From Piscicola geometra (taxonomy: Eukaryota > Annelida > Clitellata > Hirudinida > Piscicolidae), in the NCBI GenBank assembly GCA_943735955.1, contig CALSEQ010000015.1, positions 262,501-326,500 on the forward strand: a stretch of 64,000 nt of DNA, written 5' to 3'. The notes beneath the pieces are model-generated. The model worked only from the letters and a program-made list of their open reading frames with translations. It was not told where the DNA came from and searched no databases. Positions 27,534 through 43,751 of this stretch are shown here, in pieces. Positions within the stretch are counted from its first letter, which is position 1; every line of letters begins with the position of its first letter. Position numbers and translations under genes: made by a program.

Positions 27534-29126
27534 ATGTTTACATATATTGCATATTTACATATATTGCATATTTACATATATTGCATATTCACATATATTG
27601 CATATTTACATATATTGCATATTTACATATATTGCATATTTACATATATTGCATATATTCATATATTGCATATTTACATATATTGCATATTTACATATAT
27701 TGCATATTTACATATATTGCATATTCACATATATTGCATATTTACATATATTGCATATTTACATATATTGCATATTTACATATATTGCATATATTCATAT
27801 ATTGCATATTTACATATATTGCATCTTTACATATATTGCATATTTACATATATTGCATAATTACATATATTGCATATTTAAATTCTATTGCATATTTACA
27901 CACATTGCATATTTACATATATTGCATATTTACATATATTGCATATTTACATATTTTGCATATTTACATATATTGTCTATTTACATATATTGCATATTTA
28001 CATATGTTGCATATTTACATATATTGCATATTTTCATATATTGCATATTTACATATATTGCATATTTACATATATTGCAGATTTACATATATTGCATATT
28101 TACATATATTGCATATTTAAATATATTGCATATTTACATATATTGCATATTTACATATACTGCATATTTACATATATTGCATATTTACATATATTTCATG
28201 TTTACATATATTGCATATTTACCTATATTGCATATTTACATATATTGCATATTTACATATATTGCATATTTACTTATATTGCATAGTTGCATATATTGCA
28301 TATTTACATATATTGCATATTTAAATTCTATTGCATATTTACACACATTGCATATTTACATATATTGCATATTTACATATATTGCATATTTACATATATT
28401 GCATATTTACATATATTGCCTATTTACATATATTGCATATTTACATATATTGCATATTTACATATATTGCATATTTACATATATTGCATATTTACATATA
28501 TTGCATGTTTACATATATTGCATATTTACATATATTGCATATTTACATATATTGCATATTCACATATATTGCATATTTACATATATTGCATATTTACATA
28601 TATTGCATATTTACATATATTGCATATATTCATATATTGCATATTTACATATATTGCATATTTACATATATTGCATATTTACATATATTGCATATTCACA
28701 TATATTGCATATTTACATATATTGCATATTTACATATATTGCATATTTACATATATTGCATATATTCATATATTGCATATTTACATATATTGCATCTTTA
28801 CATATATTGCATATTTACATATATTGCATAATTACATATATTGCATATTTAAATTCTATTGCATATTTACACACATTGCATATTTACATATATTGCATAT
28901 TTACATATATTGCATATTTACATATTTTGCATATTTACATATATTGTCTATTTACATATATTGCATATTTACATATGTTGCATATTTACATATATTGCAT
29001 ATTTTCATATATTGCATATTTACATATATTGCATATTTACATATATTGCAGATTTACATATATTGCATATTTACATATATTGCATATTTAAATATATTGC
29101 ATATTTACATATATTGCATATTTACA
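27109..29126. repeat. 971-bp direct tandem duplication
   Basis: Bases ~27109-28155 recur at ~28080-29126. The tttaaatat unit at 27145 matches 28116. The period is 57 units plus two bases, matching two 18-bp units per copy. It directly follows and partly overlaps the 1006-bp duplication, so the region was enlarged in successive steps. Confidence 0.9.
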
Positions 29127-32100
29127 TATATTGCATATTCACATATATTGCATATTTACATATATTGCATGTTTACATATATTGCATATTTACCTATATT
29201 GCATATTTACATATATTGCATATTTACATATATTGCATATTTACATATATTGCATATTTACATATATTGCATATTCACATATATTGCATATTTACATATA
29301 TTGCATATTTACATAAATTGCATATTTACATATATTGCATATATTCATATATTGCATATTTACATATATTGCATATTTACATATATTGCATATTTACATA
29401 TATTGCATATTTACATATATTGCATATTTACATATATTGAATACTTACATATATTGCATATTTACATATATTGCATATTTTCATATATTGCATATTTACA
29501 TATATTGCATACTTACATATATTGCAGATTTACATATATTGCATATTTACATATATTGCATATTTAAATATATTGCATATTTACATATATTGCATATTTA
29601 CATATATTGCATATTTACATATATTGCATATTTACATATATTGCATGTTTACATATATTGCTTATTTACATATATTGCATATTTACATATATTGCATATT
29701 TACATATATTGCATGTTTACATATATTGCATATTCACATATATTGCATATTTACATATATTGCATACTTACATATATTGCATAATTACATATATTGCATA
29801 TTTTCATATATTGCATATTTACATATAATGCATATTTACATATATTGCAGATTTACATATATTGCATATTTACATATATTGCATATGTAAATATATTGCA
29901 TATTTACATATATTGCATATTTACATATATTGCATATTTACATATATTGCATATTTACATATATTGCATATTTACATATATTGCATATTTACATATATTG
30001 CATGTTTACATATATTGCATATTTACATATATTGCATATTTACATATATTGCATATTTACATATATTGCATATTTACATATATTGCATACTTACATATAT
30101 TGCATATTTACATATATTGCATATTTTCATATATTGCATATTTACATATATTGCATATTTACATATATTGCAGATATACATATATTGCATATTTACATAT
30201 ATTGCATATTTAAATATATTGCATATTTACATATATTGCATATTTACATATATTGCATATTTACATATATTGCATATTTACATATATTGCATATTTACAT
30301 ATATTGCATGTTAACATATATTGCATATTTACATATATTGCATATTTACATATTTTGCATATTTACATATATTGTCTATTTACATATATTGCATATTTAC
30401 ATATGTTGCATATTTACATATATTGCATATTTTCATATATTGCATATTTACATATATTGCATATTTACATATATTGCAGATTTACATATATTGCATATTT
30501 ACATATATTGCATATTTAAATATATTGCATATTTACATATATTGCATATTTACATATATTGCATATTCACATATATTGCATATTTACATATATTGCATGT
30601 TTACATATATTGCATATTTACCTATATTGCATATTTACATATATTGCATATTTACATATATTGCATATTTACATATATTGCATATTTACATATATTGCAT
30701 ATTCACATATATTGCATATTTACATATATTGCATATTTACATAAATTGCATATTTACATATATTCCATATATTCATATATTGCATATTTACATATATTGC
30801 ATATTTACATATATTGCATATTTACATATATTGCATATTTACATATATTGCATATTTACATATATTGAATACTTACATATATTGCATATTTACATATATT
30901 GCATATTTACATATAATTCATATATTCATATATTGCATATTTACATATATTGCATATTTACATATATTGCATGTTTACATATATTGCATATTTATATATA
31001 TTGCATATTTACATATATTGCATATTTACATATATTGCATATTTACATATATTGCATATTTACATTTATTGCATATTCACATATATTGCATATTTACATA
31101 TATTGCATATTTACATATATTGCATATTTACATATACTGCATATATTCATATATTGCATATTTACATATATTGCATATTTACATATATTGCATATTTACA
31201 TATATTGCATATTCACATATATTGCATATTTACATATATTGCATACTTACATATATTGCATAATTACATATATTGCATATTTTCATATATTGCATATTTA
31301 AATATATTGCATATTTACATATATTGCATATTTACATATATTGCATATTCACATATATTGCATATTTACATATATTGCATGTTTACATATATTGCATGTT
31401 TACCTATATTGCATATTTACATATATTGCATATTTACATATATTGCATATTTACATATATTGCATATTTACATATATTGCATATTCACATATATTGCATA
31501 TTTACATATATTGCATGTTTACATATATTGCATATTTACCTATATTGCATATTTACATATATTGCATATTTACATATATTGCATATTTACATATATTGCA
31601 TATTTACATATATTGCATATTCACATATATTGCATATTTACATATATTGCATATTTACATAAATTGCATATTTACATATATTCCATATATTCATATATTG
31701 CATATTTACATATATTGCATATTTACATATATTGCATATTTACATATATTGCATATTTACATATATTGCATATTTACATATATTGAATACTTACATATAT
31801 TGCATATTTACATATATTGCATATTTACATATAATTCATATATTCATATATTGCATATTTACATATATTGCATATTTACATATATTGCATATTCACATAT
31901 ATTGCATATTTACATATATTGCATGTTTACATATATTGCATATTTACCTATATTGCATATTTACATATATTGCATATTTACATATTTTGCATATTTACAT
32001 ATATTGCATATTTACATATATTGCATATTCACATATATTGCATATTTACATATATTGCATATTTACATAAATTGCATATTTACATATATTCCATATATTC

Positions 32101-35100
32101 ATATATTGCATATTTACATATATTGCATATTTACATATATTGCATATTTACATATATTGCATATTTACATATATTGCATATTTACATATATTGAATACTT
32201 ACATATATTGCATATTTACATATATTGCATATTTACATATAATTCATATATTCATATATTGCATATTTACATATATTGCATATTTACATATATTGCATGT
32301 TTACATATATTGCATATTTATATATATTGCATATTTACATATATTGCATATTTACATATATTGCATATTTACATATATTGCATATTTACATTTATTGCAT
32401 ATTCACATATATTGCATATTTACATATATTGCATATTTACATATATTGCATATTTACATATACTGCATATATTCATATATTGCATATTTACATATATTGC
32501 ATATTTACATATATTGCATATTTACATATATTGCATATTCACATATATTGCATATTTACATATATTGCATACTTACATATATTGCATAATTACATATATT
32601 GCATATTTTCATATATTGCATATTTAAATATATTGCATATTTACATATATTGCATATTTACATATATTGCATATTCACATATATTGCATATTTACATATA
32701 TTGCATGTTTACATATATTGCATATTTACCTATATTGCATATTTACATATATTGCATATTTACATATATTGCATATTTACATATATTGCATATTTACATA
32801 TATTGCATATTCACATATATTGCATATTTAAATATATTGCATATTTACATAAATTGCATATTTACATATATTCCATATATTCATATATTGCATATTTACA
32901 TATATTGCATATTTACATATATTGCATATTTACATATATTGCATATTTACATATATTGCATATTTACATATATTGAATAATTACATATATTGCATATTTA
33001 CATATATTGCATATTTACATATAATTCATATATTCATATATTGCATATTTACATATATTGCATATTTACATATATTGCATGTTTACATATATTGCATATT
33101 TATATATATTGCATATTTACATATATTGCATATTTACATATATTGCATATTTACATATATTGCATATTTACATTTATTGCATATTCACATATATTGCATA
33201 TTTACATATATTGCATATTTACATATATTGCATATTTACATATACTGCATATATTCATATATTGCATATTTACATATATTGCATATTTACATATATTGCA
33301 TATTTACATATATTGCATATTCACATATATTGCATATTTACATATATTGCATATTTACATATATTGCATATTTAAATATATTGCATATTTACATATATTG
33401 CATATTTACATATATTGCATATTTACATATATTGCATATTTACATATATTGCATATTTACATATATTGCATGTTAACATATATTGCATATTTACATATAT
33501 TGCATATTTACATATTTTGCATATTTACATATATTGTCTATTTACATATATTGCATATTTACATATGTTGCATATTTACATATATTGCATATTTTCATAT
33601 ATTGCATATTTACATATATTGCATATTTACATATATTGCAGATTTACATATATTGCATATTTACATATATTGCATATTTAAATATATTGCATATTTACAT
33701 ATATTGCATATTTACATATATTGCATATTCACATATATTGCATATTTACATATATTGCATGTTTACATATATTGCATATTTACCTATATTGCATATTTAC
33801 ATATATTGCATATTTACATATATTGCATATTTACATATATTGCATATTTACATATATTGCATATTCACATATATTGCATATTTACATATATTGCATATTT
33901 ACATAAATTGCATATTTACATATATTCCATATATTCATATATTGCATATTTACATATATTGCATATTTACATATATTGCATATTTACATATATTGCATAT
34001 TTACATATATTGCATATTTACATATATTGAATACTTACATATATTGCATATTTACATATATTGCATATTTACATATAATTCATATATTCATATATTGCAT
34101 ATTTACATATATTGCATATTTACATATATTGCATATTTACATATATTGCATATTTACATATATTGCATATTTACATATATTACATACTTACATATATTGC
34201 ATATTTACATATATTGCATATTTTCATATATTGCATATTTACATATATTGCATATTTACATATATTGCAGATTTACATGTATTGCATATTTACATATATT
34301 GCATATTTAAATATATTGCATATTTACATATATTACATACTTACATATATTGCATATTTACATATATTGCATATTTTCATATATTGCATATTAACATATA
34401 TTGCATATTTACATATATTGCATATTTACATATATTGCATATTTACATATATTGCATATTTACATATATTGCATGTTTACATATATTGCATATTTATATA
34501 TATTGCATATTTACATATATTGCATATTTACATATATTGCATATTTACATATATTGCATATTTACATTTATTGCATATTCACATATATTGCATATTTACA
34601 TATATTGCATATTTACATATATTGCATATTTACATATACTGCATATATTCATATATTGCATATTTACATATATTGCATATTTACATATATTGCATATTTA
34701 CATATATTGCATATTCACATATATTGCATATTTACATATATTGCATACTTACATATATTGCATAATTACATATATTGCATATTTTCATATATTGCATATT
34801 TACATATAATGCATATTTACATATATTGCAGATTTACATATATTGCATATTTACATATATTGCATATGTAAATATATTGCATATTTACATATATTGCATA
34901 TTTACATATATTGCATATTTACATATATTGCATATTTACATATATTGCATATTTACATATATTGCATATTTACATATATTGCATGTTTACATATATTGCA
35001 TATTTACATATATTGCATATTTACATATATTGCATATTTACATATATTGCATATTTACATATATTGCATACTTACATATATTGCATATTTACATATATTG

Positions 35101-36850
35101 CATATTTTCATATATTGCATATTTACATATATTGCATATTTACATATATTGCAGATTTACATATATTGCATATTTACATATATTGCATATTTAAATATAT
35201 TGCATATTTACATATATTGCATATTTACATATATTGCATATTTACATATATTGCATATTTACATATATTGCATATTTACATATATTGCATGTTAACATAT
35301 ATTGCATATTTACATATATTGCATATTTACATATATTGCATATTAACATATATTGCACATTTACATATATTGCATATTTACATTTATTGCATATTCACAT
35401 ATATTGCATATTTACATATATTGCATATTTACATATATTGCATATTTACATATATTGCATATTTACATGTATTGCATATTTACCTATATTGAATATTCAC
35501 ATATATTGCATATTTACATATATTGCATATTTACATATATTGCATATTTACATATATTGCATATATTCATATATTGCATATTTACGTATATTGCATATTT
35601 ACATATATTGCATATTTACATATATTGCATATTTACATATATTGCATATTTACATATATTGCATATTCACATATATTGCATATTTACATATATTGCATAT
35701 TTACATATATTGCATATATTCATATATTGCATATTTACATATATTGCATATTTACATATATTGCATATTTACATGTATTGCATATTTACATATATTGAAT
35801 ATTCACATATATTGCATATTTACATATATTGCATATTTACATATATTGCATATTTACATATATTGCATATATTCATATATTGCATATTTACGTATATTGC
35901 ATAGTTAAATATATTGCATATTTACATATATTGCATATTTACATATATTGCATATTTACATATATTGCATATTTACATATATTGCATATTTACATATATT
36001 GCATATTCACATATATTGCATATTTACATATATTGCATATTTACATATATTGCATATATTCATATATTGCATATTTACATATATTGCATATTTACATATA
36101 TTGCATATTTACATATATTGCATATTTACATATATTGCATATTTACATATATTGCATATTTACATATATTGCATGTTTACATATATTGCATATTTACATA
36201 TATTGCATATTTACATATATTGCATATTAACATATATTGCATATTTACACATATTGCATATTTACATATATTGCATATTTACATATATTGCATATTTACA
36301 TATATTGCATATTTACATATATTGCATATTCACATATATTGCATATTTACATATATTGCATATTTACATATATTGCATATATTCATATATTGCATATTTA
36401 CATATATTGCATATTTACATATATTGCATATTTACATATATTGCATATTAACATATATTGCATATTTACACATATTGCATATTTACATATATTGCATATT
36501 TACATGTATTGCATATTTACATATATTGCATATTTACATATATTGCATATTTACATATGTTGCATATTTACATAAATTGCATATTTTCATATATTGCATA
36601 TTTACATATATTGCATATTTACATATATTGCATATTTAGATATATTGCATATTTACATATATTGCATGTTTACATATATTGCATATTTACTTAGATTGCA
36701 TATTTACATATATTGCATATTTACATATATTGCATATTTACATATATTGCATATTTACATATATTGCATATTTACATATATTGCATATTTACATATATTG
36801 CATATTTACATATATTGCATATTCACATATATTGCATATTTACATATATT
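28867..36850 (+). repeat. 17-bp satellite array, domain V, length-invariant
   Basis: 8 kb of satellite in which I saw no 16- or 18-bp unit. Variants are substitutions only: gcatatattcat, gaatactt, ataattcat, attccat, gcagattt, ttttcatat, gttaacat and atttatatat. The segment spacings found here (408, 782, 918, 1326, 1428, 3162, 4981) are all exact multiples of 17. From ~36229 the pair ttaacat plus tttacacat, typical of the next domain, appears. No gene is present. Confidence 0.95.
29715..35301. repeat. Shuffled higher-order segments in domain V (periods 1326, 3162, 4981)
   Basis: Segments 30190-30960 and 33352-34122 match at offset 3162. Segments 30570-31390 and 31896-32716 match at offset 1326. 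Segments 29715-30320 and 34696-35301 match at offset 4981, both ending at a gcatgttaacat unit. Differences are rare, for example gcagatat near 30175 against gcagattt. Matching blocks appear in changed order, so this is a mosaic rather than one regular higher-order repeat. Confidence 0.82.
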
Positions 36851-39158
36851 GCTTTTTACATAAATTGCATATTCACATATATTGCATATTTACATATATT
36901 GCATATTTACATATATTGCATATTTACATATATTGCATATTTACACATATTGCATATTAACATATATTGCATATTTACATATATTGCATATTTATATATA
37001 TTGCTTTTTACATAAATTGCATATTCACATATATTGCATATTTACATATATTGCATATTTACATATATTGCATATTTACATATATTGCATATTTACATGT
37101 ATTGCATATTTACATATATTGCATATTTACATATATTGCATATTTACATATGTTGCATATTTACATAAATTGCATATTTTCATATATTGCATATTTACAT
37201 CTATTGCATATTTACATATATTGCATATTTACATATATTGCATATTTTCATATATTGCATATTTACATATATTGCATCTTTACATATATTGCATATTTTC
37301 ATATATTGCGCATTTACATATATTGCATATTTACATATATTGCATATTTACATATATTGCAGATTTACATATATTGCATATTTACATATATTGCATATTT
37401 AAATATATTGCATATTTACATATATTGCATATTTACATATACTGCATATTTACATATATTGCATATTTATATTTATTGCATATTCACATATATTGCATAT
37501 TTACATATATGGCATACTTACATATATTGCATATTTACATATATTGCATATTTACATATATTGCATATTTACATTTATTGCATATTCACATATATTGCAT
37601 ATTTACTTATATTGCATATTTACATATATTGCATATATTCATATATTGCATATTTACATATATTGCATATTTACATATATTGCATATTCACATATATTGC
37701 ATATTTACATATATTGCATATTTACATATATTGCATATTTAAATATATTGTATATTTACATATATTGCATATTTACATATATTGCATATTTAGATATATT
37801 GCATATTTACATATATTGCATATTTACATATATTGCATGTTTACATATATTGCATATTTACATATATTGCATATTTACATATATTGCATATTTACATATA
37901 TTGCATATTTACATGTATTGCATATTTACATATATTGAATATTCACATATATTGCATATTTACATATATTGCATATTTACATATATTGCATATTTACATA
38001 TATTGCATATATTCATATATTGCATATTTACATATATTGCATATTTACGTATATTGCATATTTAAATATATTGCATATTTACATATATTGCATATTTACA
38101 TATATTGCATATTTACATATATTGCATATTTACATATATTGCATATTTACATATATTGCATGTTTACATATATTGCATATTTACATATATTGCATATTTA
38201 CATATATTGCATATTAACATATATTGCATATTTACACATATTGCATATTTACATATATTGCATATTTACATATATTGCATATTTACATATATTGCATATT
38301 TAGATATATTGCATATTTACATATATTGCATGTTTACATATATTGCATATTTACTTAGATTGCATATTTACATATATTGCATATTTACATATATTGCATA
38401 TTTACATATATTGCATATTTACATATATTGCATATTTACATATATTGCATATTTACATATATTGCATATTTACATATATTGCATATTTACATATATTGCA
38501 TATTTACATATATTGCATATTTACATATATTGCATATTCACATATATTGCTTTTTACATAAATTGCATATTCACATATATTGCATATTTACATATATTGC
38601 ATATTTACATATATTGCATATTTACATATATTGCATATTTACACATATTGCATATTAACATATATTGCATATTTACATATATTGCATATTTACATATATT
38701 GCTTTTTACATAAATTGCATATTCACATATATTGCATATTTACATATATTGCATATTTACATATATTGCATATTTACATATATTGCATATTTACATGTAT
38801 TGCATATTTACATATATTGCATATTTACATATATTGCATATTTACATATGTTGCATATTTACATAAATTGCATATTTTCATATATTGCATATTTACATCT
38901 ATTGCATATTTACATATATTGCATATTTACATATATTGCATATTTTCATATATTGCATATTTACATATATTGCATCTTTACATATATTGCATATTTTCAT
39001 ATATTGCATATTTACATATATTGCATATTTACATATATTGCATATTTACATATATTGCAGATTTACATATATTGCATATTTACATATATTGCATATTTAA
39101 ATATATTGCATATTTACATATATTGCATATTTACATATACTGCATATTTACATATATT
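36620..39158. repeat. 1698-bp spaced duplication (36620-37460 and ~38284-39158)
   Basis: The 16-bp gctttttacataaatt at 36851 matches 38549 (offset 1698, 100 units minus two bases). To its left the offset is 1664 (tttagatat at 36635 and 38299), so two units were gained or lost inside one copy. The copies diverge near 37465, where the first has tttatattt. Confidence 0.85.
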
Positions 39159-39549
39159 GCATATTTACATATATTGCATATTTACATATATTGCATGTTC
39201 ACATATATCGCATATTTACATATATTGCATATTTACATATATTGCATATTTACATATATTGCATATTTACATATATTGCATATTTACATATATTGCATAT
39301 TCACATATATTGCATATTTACATATATTGCATATTTACATATATTGCATATATTCATATATTGCATATTTACATATATTGCATATTTACATATATTGCAT
39401 ATTCACATGTATTGCATATTCACATATATTGCATATTTACATATATTGCATATTTACATATATTGCATATATTCATATAGTGCATATTTACATATATTGC
39501 ATATTTACATATATTGCATATTCACATATATTGCATATTTACATATATT

Positions 39550-41554
39550 GCATATTTACATATATTGCATATATTCATATATTGCATATTTACATATATT
39601 GCATATTTACATATATTGCTTATTTACATATATTGCATATTAACATATATTGCATATTTACACATATTGCATATTTACATTTATTGCATATTTACATATA
39701 TCGCATATTTACATATGTTGCATATTTAGATATATTGCATATTTACATATATTGCATGTTTACATATATTGCATATTTACATAGATTGCATATTTACATA
39801 TATTGCATATTTACATATATTGCATATTTACATATATTGCATATTTACATATATTGCATATTTACATATATTGCATATTTACATATATTGCATATTTACA
39901 TATATTGCATATTTACATATATTGCATATTTACATATATTGCTTTTTACATAAATTGCATATTCACATATATTGCATATTTACATATATTGCATATTTAC
40001 ATATATTGCATATTTACATATATTGCATATATTCATATATTGCATATTTACATATATTGCATATTAACATATATTGCATATTTACACATATTGCATATTT
40101 ACATATATTGTATATTTACATATATTGCATTTTTACATACATTGCATATTTACATTTATTGCATATTTACATATATTGCATATATTCATATATTGCATAT
40201 TTACATATATTGCATATTTACATATATTGCATATTTACATATATTGCATATTTACATATATTGCATATTTACATATATTGCATATTCACATATATTGCAT
40301 ATTTACATATATTGCATATTTACATATATTGCATATATTCATATATTGCATATTTACATATATTGCATATTTACATATATCGCATATTCACATATATTGC
40401 ATATTTACATTTATTGCATATTTACATATATTGCATATATTCATATATTGCATATTTACATATATTGCATATTAACATATATTGCATATTTACACATATT
40501 GCATATTTACATATATTGCATATTTACATATATTGCATTTTTACATATATTGCATATTTAGATATATTGCATATTTACATATATTGCATATTTAGATATA
40601 TTGCATATTTACATATATTGCATATTTACATATATTGCATATTTACATATATTGCATATTTACATATATTGCATATTTACATATATTGCATATTTACATA
40701 TATTGCATATTTACATATATTGCATATTTACATATATTGCATATTTACATTTATTGCATATTTACATATATTGCATATTTACATATATTGCTTTTTACAT
40801 AAATTGCATATTCACATATATTGCATATTTACATATATTGCATATTTACATATATTGCATATTTACATATATTGCATATTTACATATATTGCATATTTAC
40901 ATATATTGCATTATTACATATATTGCATATTTACATATATTGCATATTTACATATGTTGCATATTTACATATATTGCATATATTCATATATTGCATATTT
41001 ACATATATTGCATATTTACATATATTGCTTATTTACATATATTGCATATTAACATATATTGCATATTTACACATATTGCATATTTACATTTATTGTATAT
41101 TTACATATATCGCATATTTACATATGTTGCATATTTAGATATATTGCATATTTACATATATTGCATGTTTACATATATTGCATATTTACATAGATTGCAT
41201 ATTTACATATATTGCATATTTACATATATTGCATATTTACATATATTGCATATTTACATATATTGCATATTTACATATATTGCATATTTACATATATTGC
41301 ATATTTACATATATTGCATATTTACATATATTGCATATTTACATATATTGCTTTTTACATAAATTGCATATTCACATATATTGCATATTTACATATATTG
41401 CCTATTTACATATATTGCATATTTACATATATTGCATATATTCATTTATTGCATATTTACATATATTGCATATTAACATATATTGCATATTTACACATAT
41501 TGCATATTTACATATATTGCATATTTACATATATTGCATTTTTACATACATTGC
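39550..41554. repeat. 1409-bp spaced duplication (39550-40145 and 40959-41554)
   Basis: Anchors are gcttattt at 39618 and 41027, tttagatat at 39725 and 41134, the 16-bp unit at 39941 and 41350, and ttaacat near 40063 and 41472. The second copy has private changes (gcctattt near 41401, tattcattt near 41432). Confidence 0.85.
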
Positions 41555-43751
41555 ATATTTACATATATTGCATATTTACATATATTGCATATTTAGATAT
41601 ATTGCATATTTACATATATTGCATATTTACATATATTGCATATTTACATATATTGCATATTTACATATATTGCATATTTACATATATTGCATATTTACAT
41701 ATATTGCATATTTACATATATTGCATATTTACATATATTGCATATTTACATATATTGCATATTTACATTTATTGCATATTTACATATATTGCATATTTAC
41801 ATATATTGCTTTTTACATAAATTGCATATTCACATATATTGCATATTTACATATATTGCATATTTACATATATTGCATATTTACATATATTGCATATTTA
41901 CATATATTGCATATTTACATATATTGCATATTTACATATATTGCATATTTACATATATTGCATATTTACATATATTGCATATTTACATATGTTGCATATT
42001 TACATATATTGCATATTTACATATATTGCATACTTACATATATTGCATATTTACATATATTGCATGTTTTCATATATTGCATATTTACATATAATGCATA
42101 TTTACATATATTGCAGATTTACATATATTGCATATTTACATATATTGCCTATTTAAATATATTGCATATTTACATATATTGCATATTTACATATATTGCA
42201 TATTTACATATATTGCATATTTACATATATTGCATATTTACATATATTGCATATTTACATATATTGCATATTTACATATATTGCTTTTTACATAAATTGC
42301 ATATTCACATATATTGCATATTTACATATATTGAATATTTACATATATTGCATATTTACATATATTGCATATTTACACATATTGCATATTTACATATATT
42401 GCATATTTACATATATTGCATATTTACATATATTGCATATTTACACATATTGCATATTTACATATATTGCATATTTACATATATTGCATATTTACATATA
42501 TTGCATATTTACATATATTGCATATTTACATATGTTGCATATTTACATAAATTGCATATTTTCATATATTGCATATTTACATCTATTTCATATTTACTTA
42601 TATTGCATATTTACATCTATTGCATATTTACTTATATTGCATATTTACATATATTGCATATTTACATATATTGCATATTTACATATATTGCATATTTACA
42701 TATATTGCATTTTTACATACATTGCATATTTACATATATTGCATATTTACATATATTGCATATTTAGATATATTGCATATTTACATATATTGCATATTTA
42801 CATATATTGCATATTTACATATATTGCATATTTACATATATTGCATATTTACATATATTGCATATTTACATATATTGCATATTTACATATATTGCATATT
42901 TACATATATTGCATATTTACATATATTGCATATTTACATTTATTGCATATTTACATATATTGCATATTTACATATATTGCTTTTTACATAAATTGCATAT
43001 TCACATATATTGCATATTTACATATATTACATATTTACATATATTGCATATTTACATATATTGCATATTTACATATATTGCATATTTACATATATTGCAT
43101 ATTTACATATATTGCATATTTACATATATTGCATATTTACATATATTGCATATTTACATATGTTGCATATTTACATATATTGCATATTTACATATATTGC
43201 ATACTTACATATATTGCATATTTACATATATTGCATGTTTTCATATATTGCATATTTACATATAATGCATATTTACATATATTGCAGATTTACATATATT
43301 GCATATTTACATATATTGCATATTTAAATATATTGCATATTTACATATATTGCATATTTACATATATTGCATATTTACATATATTGCATATTTACATATA
43401 TTGCATATTTACATATATTGCATATTTACATATATTGCATATTTACATATATTGCTTTTTACATAAATTGCATATTCACATATATTGCATATTTACATAT
43501 ATTGAATATTTACATATATTGCATATTTACATATATTGCATATTTACACATATTGCATATTTACATATATTGCATATTTACATATATTGCATATTTACAT
43601 ATATTGCATATTTACACATATTGCATATTTACATATATTGCATATTTACATATATTGCATATTTACATATATTGCATATTTACATATATTGCATATTTAC
43701 ATATGTTGCATATTTACATAAATTGCATATTTTCATATATTGCATATTTAC
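41497..43751. repeat. 1171-bp direct tandem duplication
   Basis: Bases ~41497-42580 recur at ~42668-43751. The gcatttttacatacatt unit at 41536 matches 42707. The period is 69 units minus two bases, as expected with two 16-bp units per copy. Substitutions are few, for example gcctatttaaat near 42149 against gcatatttaaat, and attacat near 43029 against attgcat. Confidence 0.88.

Larger units (their letters stand above)
17773..28866 (+). repeat. 17-bp satellite array, domain IV, marked by 18-bp units
   Basis: 11.1 kb of satellite interrupted at intervals by 18-bp units in which tttacatatatt is replaced by tttaaataagatt (17773, 18438, 18813, 20057), tttaaattatatt (for example 19207, 19751) or tttaaattctatt (for example 20875, 21592, 24317, 26343, 28849). 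I saw these only in this interval. Other markers are ttttcatat, gcctattt, gcagattt, acatctatt and tttacacacatt. The spacing of repeated segments equals a multiple of 17 plus one base per 18-bp unit contained, which confirms the reading. No gene is present. Confidence 0.96.
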
